In this document: in pieces, positions 1-6,478 of the stretch | Position numbering within the stretch: the stretch's first letter is position 1 | Layout: each line of letters starts with the position of its first letter | DNA from: JAVBKA01 sp031546715 | GTDB taxonomy: Bacteria; Bacillota; Clostridia; Oscillospirales; UBA929 | Assembly (NCBI GenBank): GCA_031546715.1 | Contig: JAVBKA010000037.1 | Span: 1-15,950, forward strand | Direction of reading: 5' to 3' | DNA length: 15,950 nt | Notes under the pieces: model-generated | What the model was told of the DNA's origin: nothing | Seen by the model: the letters and a program-made list of their open reading frames with translations, nothing else | Database searches by the model: none | Position numbers and translations under genes: made by a program

Positions 1-100
1 GAGTTTCGCCCTTCTTGTAGAGAAAAAGTACACCCGCTGCGGCAAAAACAACAGTAAGAATGCTATCCCAATATGACAAAATGAAATTCAAAACGCTCAT
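1..100 (-). CDS. Small holin-like membrane protein (C-terminus outside window)
   Basis: The frame starts at ATG (98-100) and runs off the left edge, giving about 33 residues. They contain one hydrophobic helix (roughly residues 4-27: LNFILSYWDSILTVVFAAAG) followed by a basic YKKG turn. A strong purine-rich ribosome site (AGGAAAGGGGG) lies just upstream. It begins 15 bases after the stop of the phage amidase, the usual place for a holin or holin-like partner that lets the amidase reach the cell wall. A single-helix phage protein of another kind is possible because the rest of the gene is not visible. The position is good evidence for a lysis role; the sequence alone is not. Confidence 0.5.
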   Translation of the reverse strand, partial: MSVLNFILSYWDSILTVVFAAAGVLFLYKKGET

Positions 101-115
101 AAAAATCCCCCTTTC

Positions 116-1429
116 CTACTTCGTGACGCAAGCCGCATCAACCCACCCGTGAACACCCTTACCGTCTTGTGATATGAGGTGATATGGATGTTTTCCGCTG
201 TATGTTTGCGTAACCTTACAACGGCTTGCGGGACGGGCGTGGGCGGCTTGTGTGGCATTTGCCGAGGCGTACACATTTCCGCCTGCAAACTGGACTATAT
301 CACCCTTCTTAATCACCGATACGGTGGGAGGGGGTTGCACTGGTGCGGTTGCAGCCGTTCCGTCCATGGCGTTTTTTACGTCTAGGCGGAACTGATTCAT
401 CGTAAGCCCGAATTTGCTCCACAAGTGTTCAACGTCAGCATGATTACTCGCAATTCCTCGTTTACAGCCCTCTGAATGAGACAGAATAACTCCGTCTTTC
501 AGCGGGTCACGTTTATGCTCTTTACAAAGGTGCGCAAAAAACTCAACGGCGGTCTTGTATGTACCTAAGACGTGGGCTTTTGTTTTGACTGGGTCGTTGT
601 CCTTGAAGATTGCACCCTTTATGTATTCAATGCTGTCTGGTTCGGTCATTTCAAAGCCTAGATGCGTATCGTTGACACTGCCTTTTGAGCCTTTTCCACC
701 GTGCCAGCCTCTATAATTCCAAGGCATACATTGATACACGTTTCCGTTTGGCTCAATCAGTCCATGACATGCAGATTCTATTTTCGGACGATTCCATGAG
801 TTAAGAAATACCTTTGCGGAAGGCTGCGGACAACCTACACTGTGCAGCATATACCCAGACGGTCCCTGTTTTTGAAACGCTGCGTATTTTGCACTGGACT
901 TGTTTAGATTGAGTTTATAACAATCATTTTTTGTTATAAACGCCTGAATAATGCTTGGCATTTCCCAAAGGGTGAGCATTTCGCCGAAAAAATAAGGCGC
1001 AGTATCCTCCGGATACACCACGTACTCAAGGGGCTTCTTAAGCAAAAATTGCCTTCCTATTTCTCCAGCCTTAAGTAATGCCGCTCGTATGCGAGTAAGG
1101 ATATTCAAAACATCCGCCGCCCCTTGCCCGCCGTCCTCAGAATAGGTCGCAACCACAAGACGGATACTGCACTGGCTATCTGGCTGCTCACCGGGGGTTT
1201 GTTCGTCCTTGCCTGTTAAGAACTGCAATAGGATATATGGTATTCTCTGCGTTTCAGCGTCCTTGTCCGGAAGCCTCATAAGATGCACCTCGGCGGCTCT
1301 GGAACTGACTGCGCTTTCGCCTTTAGACGGCTCGCCCCTAACCTTTACATGGCGCACACCGAGAATAATATCCTTGGTATTTTCCTCAAGGAAGGTTTTA
1401 AGCTCCGTAAGCAAAACAACCGGGGTCAT
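116..1429 (-). CDS. Chimeric phage protein: tail-terminator-like domain fused to N-acetylmuramoyl-L-alanine amidase with SH3-like end
   Basis: The product is about 437 residues. Residues 1 to about 160 look like a small phage neck/tail-completion protein (Gp37/tail-terminator type), ending in the LTLWEMPSI strand typical of such C-termini. From about residue 163 (FITKNDCYK) it becomes an Amidase_2 endolysin. Likely zinc and active-site histidines lie in YMLHS, GWHGG, LSHSEGCKRGIASNH and HADVEHLW. A proline-rich linker (about 365-370) leads to an SH3-like wall-binding domain (about 375-437). The amidase cleaves the link between muramic acid and the stem peptide to release phage. I chose ATG at 1427-1429 because AGGAG lies 8 bases upstream; an in-frame GTG at 1438 has no proper ribosome site. 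In an intact phage the sheath, tube, tape-measure and baseplate genes separate these two domains, so this looks like an in-frame deletion product. Amidase call is strong; the N-terminal domain call is moderate. Confidence 0.75.
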   Translation of the reverse strand: MTPVVLLTELKTFLEENTKDIILGVRHVKVRGEPSKGESAVSSRAAEVHLMRLPDKDAETQRIPYILLQFLTGKDEQTPGEQPDSQCSIRLVVATYSEDGGQGAADVLNILTRIRAALLKAGEIGRQFLLKKPLEYVVYPEDTAPYFFGEMLTLWEMPSIIQAFITKNDCYKLNLNKSSAKYAAFQKQGPSGYMLHSVGCPQPSAKVFLNSWNRPKIESACHGLIEPNGNVYQCMPWNYRGWHGGKGSKGSVNDTHLGFEMTEPDSIEYIKGAIFKDNDPVKTKAHVLGTYKTAVEFFAHLCKEHKRDPLKDGVILSHSEGCKRGIASNHADVEHLWSKFGLTMNQFRLDVKNAMDGTAATAPVQPPPTVSVIKKGDIVQFAGGNVYASANATQAAHARPASRCKVTQTYSGKHPYHLISQDGKGVHGWVDAACVTK

Positions 1430-1440
1430 AGCTCTCACTC

Positions 1441-2601
1441 CTAGTCATAGCCGTTTAATAGTCGGCTGATTTCATGCTCTAAGCGTTTGTTAATGGTGTC
1501 CATTGCAGCGTCCTCAACTTCACTTAACACAACGGAATTTGCCGCCATTTGTGCGGTAGACGGCCCGTAAAACTGGTCGTAAATCCCATTGCCGATTGCC
1601 TGCGTATGCTTGTTTTTCTTACCGCCCCGAGCTTCCATATACTTTCCGGAAACCCGCTCGAACACCCCATAATGTCCGCTGGTCATAAGTGCCACAAAGG
1701 CGTTTTTCAGCAAGGTTTGCCTACCTTTCAAAACCCCCGCACGGACATGCTCACTGGTTCGGGGCGTGGGAGTTTTAGGCGTGACGTTAAAACGATAAAG
1801 GGGGATTGCCGCTCCGGAAAACCACACTTCCCCCACAATCCCGCTGTTTTCCTTACGAGTGTGCATGTTGATATTTGTTTCCGCTCGAACGTCCTTTTGG
1901 GTTATGGCATATACGTTTGTAATGCCTTTCAGTGCCGTTGTACGAACCGTGGAGCGGGCGCGGTCAATTACCCTTGACAACGCCTTCTCCGCCCCGCCCG
2001 GAACACCTGCGAGAATTAGGCTCACCCGCTCAATGCTTTGGTATGAGGTAATAAAGCAGCCTTTCAATGCAAGTCTGGAATTAAGCTCTTTGTTACTGCA
2101 TATGTTGTTAATTTGCTCCGCTAGCTCTGCAAGTCCGTCAAATGCAAATTTGTCAATTTTAATCGGTATTATTACATCGTCCGAAGCTACAAGCGCATTA
2201 ATTGTACTCATATTGAGGTCAGGTGCGTTATCTATTACGCAATAATCGTAAACGCCCGCTATTCCCTTGAATGCCGTCCGCAAGCGTGTTTGTCTGTGTT
2301 TTTCCTTTTCAATGGTGTTCGCTTCAAGAAGCGTCATGTTCGCTGGGATAATATCTAGTCTAATGAATTGAGAAGGGGTTATAATCTCGTGTATATCGTT
2401 GAAACGCTCCATCAATATGTCAGTAATGCTCATGTTGTCATAACTGTGTACTCCAAACATTTTTGATATATTACCCTGTTTGTCGTTATCTACGAGCAAA
2501 ACACGCTTATTATGGACGGTGGCAAGAATATGAGCTATATTTGCGGCGGATATGGTTTTTGCGACACCGCCTTTTAAATTTATAATACTGATGGTTTTCA
2601 T
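1441..2601 (-). CDS. Chimeric protein: ParA-family ATPase N-terminus fused to phage minor tail protein Z-like C-terminus
   Basis: The product is about 386 residues from ATG 2601, chosen because GGAG lies 9 bases upstream; an in-frame ATG at 2616 overlaps that site. Residues 1-187 are a ParA/MinD-type partition ATPase: deviant Walker A KGGVAKT (10-16), the LLVDNDKQGN switch (35-44) and the YCVIDNAPDLN Walker B strand (about 120-130). At about residue 188 (base about 2038) the homology stops and SIERVSLILAGVPGGAEKAL begins, resembling the start of prophage minor tail protein Z, with its RARST...KGITNVYAI segment, to the end. A normal ParA has a further 60-90 residues of its own fold, so ATPase function is doubtful. 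Minor tail Z genes usually precede the tail-terminator gene, and that order is kept here with the next gene 11 bases downstream. This is probably a deletion scar across the phage head module, not a designed fusion. The ParA half is confident, the Z half moderate. Confidence 0.7.
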   Translation of the reverse strand: MKTISIINLKGGVAKTISAANIAHILATVHNKRVLLVDNDKQGNISKMFGVHSYDNMSITDILMERFNDIHEIITPSQFIRLDIIPANMTLLEANTIEKEKHRQTRLRTAFKGIAGVYDYCVIDNAPDLNMSTINALVASDDVIIPIKIDKFAFDGLAELAEQINNICSNKELNSRLALKGCFITSYQSIERVSLILAGVPGGAEKALSRVIDRARSTVRTTALKGITNVYAITQKDVRAETNINMHTRKENSGIVGEVWFSGAAIPLYRFNVTPKTPTPRTSEHVRAGVLKGRQTLLKNAFVALMTSGHYGVFERVSGKYMEARGGKKNKHTQAIGNGIYDQFYGPSTAQMAANSVVLSEVEDAAMDTINKRLEHEISRLLNGYD

Positions 2602-2617
2602 TTGTGTAATCTCCATT

Positions 2618-3298
2618 TTATAGCGTTTCTTGCGTAAAACTTACTTGACCGTCCAGCACTTCGCCCGTTTCTTTATCTATTTCAAGCGGAGGCGGGTTGT
2701 CTGGTGTTCCGTAGATTTCATAAGCTGCGTTTATGATTCTTTCATGCTCCATTGCTGCATACAATCCCGCTATGAGTTTGATTTCATTTGTAAAACTTTT
2801 ATCTTCATGTAGAATGGCTGGTGCAATAATAGCCTTAAGTTCAAAACCGATTTTGCAAGCAAGGACAAAGCCACCGCTCGCAGTTTCTCTCTTGTGATAT
2901 GTAAGATAGTCGGGTTCATCAAGTAACGGCTTTATGTATTCTTCGTTAAAGCTGTATATTCGCCGTACATCCGGGAAAAGGCAATAATTATCTCCGCACC
3001 ATTCTACATTGATTTTCAACGGCTCAATGTCCGTTTCCACTCTTGCGCAATCATCATAGTCGATTACTGTCGGCATTTCGCTCTCATTGCAAATCCAATC
3101 GTTGTGTTTGTCTGGCGGTACGTCAAAAATTCTTAAAATAACTTCGGGTGTCATGTGAGGCATACCACGCATGGAATACAGATGCGATGCCACAGGGTTT
3201 ACGCTCTGCTCATACGCCATGCGGCAGTAAACTCTGGCTTTTTCTGTGTTGCTCAATACATCGCCGGCAAGCGGAGATGCGATGTAGACGATTTTCAC
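2618..3298 (-). CDS. Probable chimera: DUF4406-like N-terminus joined to a phage/ICE protein of unknown function
   Basis: The product is 226 residues with a GTG start, and it ends 16 bases before the ParA start. The first 41 residues (KIVYIASPLAGD, then EKARVYCRMAYEQ and PVASHLY) match the opening of DUF4406/nucleoside 2-deoxyribosyltransferase-like proteins common on clostridial phages and conjugative elements. Such proteins normally continue with an FTQFLD-like stretch, which is missing. From about residue 43 (MRGMPHMTPEVI) a different acidic protein begins, with WICNESEMPTVIDYDDC, PDVRRIYSFNEEYI and a C-terminal PPPLEIDKETGEV. That part resembles a conserved phage/ICE hypothetical, function unknown. 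The internal ATG codons at residues 43 and 46 could be its original start. GTG 3298 is used because AAGGATG precedes it and no upstream ATG is open. Fusion at about base 3175 is an inference from the abrupt loss of the first family. Confidence 0.55.
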   Translation of the reverse strand: MKIVYIASPLAGDVLSNTEKARVYCRMAYEQSVNPVASHLYSMRGMPHMTPEVILRIFDVPPDKHNDWICNESEMPTVIDYDDCARVETDIEPLKINVEWCGDNYCLFPDVRRIYSFNEEYIKPLLDEPDYLTYHKRETASGGFVLACKIGFELKAIIAPAILHEDKSFTNEIKLIAGLYAAMEHERIINAAYEIYGTPDNPPPLEIDKETGEVLDGQVSFTQETL

Positions 3299-3313
3299 GT
3301 TTCACATCCTTGC

Positions 3314-3346
3314 AAAAAAATAACGCCCACATTTTATGTGGACGTT
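3314..3346 (-). terminator. Rho-independent terminator of the Fic gene
   Basis: Read on the minus strand, an 11-base stem (AACGTCCACAT with ATGTGGGCGTT, one G-U pair, AAA-rich loop) is followed by a run of seven T. It lies 13 bases past the Fic stop and just before the start of the DUF4406-like chimera, so the two genes are not one transcript by design. Confidence 0.8.
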
Positions 3347-3358
3347 TGCAAATCATTT

Positions 3359-4096
3359 TTAATTGTTAGGAATGCTATCTATATAACGATCCAAAAGTGC
3401 ATCCTCAAGGACTGCAATCATGTCAGAAAAAGGTGTCAAGTCGCCTTCAACGGCATAGGCCTCAAGCGCTTTAAAGTATGACAACCTGTCCTCCTTGGCA
3501 ATCGAAACCGGCAAGAACCCAGCTGCCATAAGCTGATAGTTCATAATAAGCCTTGAGGTTCGCCCATTGCCATCCACGAAGGGGTGGATTTTGACGAATT
3601 CACCATGCGTCCAGGCGGCGTACTCAATTGGATTTAATTGCGCTTGCTTTTGGACCAAATCCTCGTAAAAAACCTTGATCTGCTGGTATGCTAGTGTTGG
3701 TGGTGGCGGCGTGTGGCGCGCACCAGTAATATAGACGCTCACATCACGATAAACACCGCCAACCATGATGTTTTCCATGAGAATGGCATGTATATCCTTG
3801 AGGATTGACTCATCCAGTGGCTTTCTTTCGGCGATGCACTTGCGAACAAATGTGAAAGCCTTGCCGTGGTTTATAACCTCGAAAATTTCTCGGAGCATTT
3901 TGCCGCCAATAGAAAGCTTGTCCTCTAGCAAAAGCTTGGTTTCAACAAGGGTAAGCGTGTTGCCCTCAATGGCTGTGGAATTGTGTGTGTATTCAATTTC
4001 AAAGACGGTATCGTAGTTTTCCAGTACCGACTTATCTATCCTAGCTTTATGCCGTAAAAAATAATCGCGTTTTTTGAGTAGTTCCGAAATGTTCAT
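3359..4096 (-). CDS. Fic-domain protein, class II (AMP-transferase type)
   Basis: The product is about 245 residues and appears complete. Fic enzymes usually transfer AMP from ATP to a hydroxyl on a target protein, altering its activity. The core motif HPFVDGNGRTSR is at residues 171-182, with the catalytic His at 171 and the phosphate-binding GNGR intact. An N-terminal inhibitory motif S-x-x-x-E-G (STAIEG, residues 40-45) marks a class II Fic, which restrains itself and needs no separate antitoxin. The flap segment VYRDVSVYITGARHTPP (about 115-131) is also present. ATG 4096 is preferred (GGTGAGG 3 bases upstream); an in-frame TTG at 4108 overlaps that site. It has its own promoter and terminator and is one of the few unbroken genes in the island, so it may still be active. 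The target cannot be told from sequence. Confidence 0.93.
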   Translation of the reverse strand: MNISELLKKRDYFLRHKARIDKSVLENYDTVFEIEYTHNSTAIEGNTLTLVETKLLLEDKLSIGGKMLREIFEVINHGKAFTFVRKCIAERKPLDESILKDIHAILMENIMVGGVYRDVSVYITGARHTPPPPTLAYQQIKVFYEDLVQKQAQLNPIEYAAWTHGEFVKIHPFVDGNGRTSRLIMNYQLMAAGFLPVSIAKEDRLSYFKALEAYAVEGDLTPFSDMIAVLEDALLDRYIDSIPNN

Positions 4097-4111
4097 ATGC
4101 CTCACCAAACT

Positions 4112-4154
4112 TTCGATAGTATTTTATCATGAAATAGAGAAATTGTCTATCGAA
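4112..4154 (-). promoter_or_regulatory. Promoter of the Fic gene inside an 8-base inverted repeat (possible operator)
   Basis: On the minus strand, -35 TAGACA (4144-4149), a 17-base spacer and -10 TAAAAT (4121-4126) give a good sigma-A promoter, with start near 4114. Perfect arms TTCGATAG (4112-4119) and CTATCGAA (4147-4154) enclose it: one arm covers the start point and the other overlaps the -35 box. That layout suits a repressor site, but no candidate regulator is visible nearby. Confidence 0.65.
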
Positions 4155-4160
4155 TTGTGA

Positions 4161-4978
4161 CTATTTCGTAGCTGTCTTTGCAATGCCTTTTGCCATGTTC
4201 ACCATGGAATTCACGGCGTAGTAACTGCTCATGAAGTTTACCTTTACGCTAGTGTCGATGCCGAATCGCTCGGCAATTCTGGGTACCTCATTGGCGACAG
4301 CATGAGCCCCAAGCCCAGTAAAGCGTGACCGCCGCCGCAGGTCAGCAGACCGGCAATCAGCAGGGTTGTCTGCAACACGGTTGTCAGGCAGAGTGCAGCT
4401 ACCTGCTTACACCAGCCATTGAATCCGTCCCAAAAGCCACGGGGGATGGACAGCATATACAGAGAGCCGACAGCAATATTGATGACCAAAATGCCGCCGC
4501 GCTTGATGTTGGCAAAGAAAATCTTGATCACACAATAGCCAACCATAATTACAAAAACAAGATTGAACAGGTTGGGTGTGCCGAAAAGCTGGAGCACGTT
4601 TGCGCTCAGCAGTGCAATGCTGGTAAAGGCGTCCATCTGGAACGCCGTGCAGATGGCACGTCCGAGGTCGCCCTGTAGTCCTACGCAAAACTTGAAAAGC
4701 TCCACCGGCACGATAGTGAACAGGCTGACCGCCATAAAGCCCTTTATGATGTTAATTGCCAAATCTCGTACAGATGCCTTGCCGTTCTGGGCTTCAATGG
4801 CGCAGTCGAATATTGCCACTGACAGTCCAGCCAGAAACAACGCCCAGCCAAGATACGAGAAGAACGACACGAGTGCTTGCACCCAAGGAAGTTCAAGAGT
4901 TTCAATGCCCATGCCGTTCATTTGTGCGAAGAAGTCGGACAGCACCTTGATGGCTTCGCCGTACAGGTACTCCATCAT
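4161..4978 (-). pseudogene. TrbL/VirB6-like conjugal-transfer membrane protein, frameshifted near its end
   Basis: From ATG 4978 the frame reads 244 residues with about six hydrophobic segments (for example FSYLGWALFLAGLSVAIF, LFNLVFVIMVGYCVIKIFF, LCLTTVLQTTLLIAGLL). It resembles the polytopic TrbL/VirB6-like component of the mating channel in clostridial conjugative elements. After GLGLMLS it reads PMRYPELPSDS and stops at 4244. Restoring one G near 4294 gives ANEVPRIAERFGIDTS, then SSYYAVNSMVNMAKGIAKTATK and a stop at 4161-4163, the expected family ending. A one-base deletion is therefore visible. The ribosome site is weak (AGGCGG, 13 bases away) and upstream DNA seems to be a rearrangement joint. 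Its conjugation partners are missing, so it is a relic even if the shift were a sequencing error. Confidence 0.75.
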
Positions 4979-4996
4979 GGACTGAAAAATGCCGCC

Positions 4997-5178
4997 TAAT
5001 CATTTGCTTTGCTTTTCCGTCTTCTAAGCAGACAATAGTTGCATCAAGCGCACCATAACCACCCTCGACTGTTCCAGTGAAAGTTAGCTTTACTGCGGCT
5101 TCTTTCACAAGATTCAAGGTCTTTTCTGTGCCGTCCATGCCCTTATAAACGGCAGTGTTTCCGTCTGCGGCAAAAGTC
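4997..5178 (-). pseudogene. Unrecognised protein fragment, truncated at both ends
   Basis: The minus-strand frame is open from about 5207 to past 4979, and the coherent protein-like part is about 60 residues: FAADGNTAVYKGMDGTEKTL, then VKLTFTGTVEGGYGALDATI and VCLEDGKAKQMI. It reads like a beta-rich domain but I cannot assign a family. The far side (5179 onward) is a relaxase reading the other way, and the near side becomes the leader of the TrbL-like gene, so both ends are joints. An internal ATG at 5138 has no ribosome site. The fragment could also be part of a cargo or surface protein. Confidence 0.4.
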
Positions 5179-6084
5179 CTTGCTCTGCGCTGGACGAAAG
5201 GGCGGCATCAATTCATCGTGGCAGCACATACCAACACCAAAAATCCCCACGCACACATCATTTTCAATTCTGTCAATCTGGATTGTACAGGAAAATATCA
5301 GGATTTTAAACGCTCGGCTATCGCCCTAAGGCGTGTCAGTGACCAAATCTGTTTGGAGCATGGGCTGTCGGTGATCAAAAACCCCGGATTGTCCAAAGGA
5401 TTCAACCGAACGGAATACCTCGGCGGTGAAAATGTTCCAAGCCTGCGTGACAGGCTGCGAGACATGATTGATGATTCTCTCCGTGGCTGTAATTCTTTTG
5501 AGGAATTTATCGCCGCGATGAAAAAATCTGGTTGCGAAATCAAGCATGCAAACATCTGGCGTTCAAAATGCCGGATGGCAAACGCTTCATCCGATTGGAT
5601 TCTCTCGGTGAGAATTATTCCGAATCAGCTTTGCAGGAGCGCATTTCTGGCAAACGCATTGTCGCTCCCAAGCAAAAGTACGTTGCTCCCGTCGCGCCAC
5701 AAAAGCCAAATCTGCTCATCGACATTCAGGCAAAAATGCAACAGGGCTACGGGGAGGGCTTCCGGCAATGGGCGAGCACCCAAAATCTCAAAACCATGTC
5801 TAAGATACTCATCTTTTTGCAGGAGCATGATATTACGGATGTTGATTCACTCACGGAAAAAGCCGCCGCAGCGTCCAAGCGTTTTAATGACAACGGCGAC
5901 AGACGGAAGTTTATTGAAAGTCGATTGGCAGAGATCACCGCCCTGCAAAAACACATTGGGGTCTACGGCAAGACGCTTGACGTTTACCGGCAGTACCGGG
6001 ATGACGGCTGGGACAAGAAGTTTTACGCACAGCACGAATCGGATATTACAATTCATAAGGCGGCGAAAAATCTGGTGCCATGTT
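5179..6084 (+). pseudogene. MobA/VirD2-type relaxase remnant: N-terminus missing, one-base frameshift
   Basis: Homology begins abruptly at LALRWTKGRHQFIV and includes the relaxase metal-binding motif NTKNPHAHIIFNSVNLDCTG and RRVSDQICLEHGLSVI. The N-terminal 80-100 residues with the nicking tyrosine are absent, so no DNA cleavage is possible. At 5548/5549 the frame breaks inside GCEIK. Adding one G (CATGGC for CATGC) restores KHLAFKMPDGKRFIRLDSLG and the ERISG motif, and the second frame continues through a helical region to HESDITIHKAAK at about 6065. Relaxases of this class normally continue from there with a coiled-coil tail, but here the sequence switches to another protein. In life the enzyme would nick oriT and pilot the strand through the mating channel whose relic lies at 4161-4978. 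Confidence 0.85.
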
Positions 6085-6365
6085 ATCCCGCAATTGTGAT
6101 TTTTGCCGAAAAATCTAGTGGTGCATTAATTGATCAACATTTTCTTGACCCAGACGAAGATATGAAAGATGTTTTTTTTGCGTTACTTTTAGGTTATATA
6201 GATAATGTTGGCAGACCAACGAGGTTGTTTATCAGAAGTTATCGTGTTGAGCCTTATGTGCGTTTTATTTGTTACAAGTTGAAAATTGAACTTTTATGCG
6301 ATGAAGTCTTGCCTTGTATCGATAAGTTTTTTGATGAGGTCCTTGGTAGTGGGATGTGGCAGTAG
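6066..6365 (+). pseudogene. C-terminal fragment of a DUF7309/DUF6930-like protein, fused in frame to the relaxase relic
   Basis: The relaxase frame runs on without a stop into about 95 residues of a different, more AT-rich sequence: AIVIFAEKSSGALIDQHFLD, a helix, then GRPTRLFIRSYRVEPYV and LKIELLCDEVLPCIDKFFDE. The strand-helix layout resembles the DUF7309/DUF6930 domain found with pRiA4b ORF-3 and SEC-C domain proteins of unknown function. Only the C-terminal domain remains, and the start of its gene was lost at the joint (about 6066-6090). The stop TAG at 6363 precedes the promoter of the HD operon. Family recognition is from memory of the pattern, so the name is tentative. Confidence 0.5.
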
Positions 6366-6385
6366 GAATCTTTTGATTGAGATTA

Positions 6386-6414
6386 TTGCAATTGCCTCAA
6401 ACATACTGTATACT
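6386..6414 (+). promoter_or_regulatory. Promoter of the HD/YwgA-like operon
   Basis: -35 TTGCAA (6386-6391), exactly 17 bases, -10 TATACT (6409-6414), with start near 6421 and a 58-base leader before the GTG start. A tandem direct repeat TACTGTA-TACTGTA (6404-6417) covers the -10 box and may be a regulator site. This is the only good promoter in the 114-base gap. Confidence 0.75.
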
Positions 6415-6478
6415 GTAAATGCTAAGTGTCTATTTCGCTAGACGATGTGTATAATTTCATAAAAGGCTGTGGTTATCC

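Noticed and set aside
1549..1977. Open frame of 142 codons on the plus strand
   Set aside because: It lies antisense to the ParA/minor tail Z chimera, has no ribosome site, and its composition (runs of Cys, Arg, Pro) is that of a shadow frame.
2601..2616. Upstream ATG at 2616 as the ParA start
   Set aside because: It overlaps the GGAG ribosome site that serves ATG 2601, and ParA proteins typically begin a few residues before the KGG motif, as MKTISIINLKGG does.
4325..4985. Two plus-strand open frames of 117 and 140 codons
   Set aside because: They mirror the TrbL-like gene, whose hydrophobic segments and family ending are clear on the other strand.
5155..6099. A single 314-residue plus-strand protein
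   Set aside because: After about 5545 this frame turns into Arg/Ser-rich nonsense; the relaxase continues in the next frame, so it is a frameshifted pseudogene and not one protein.
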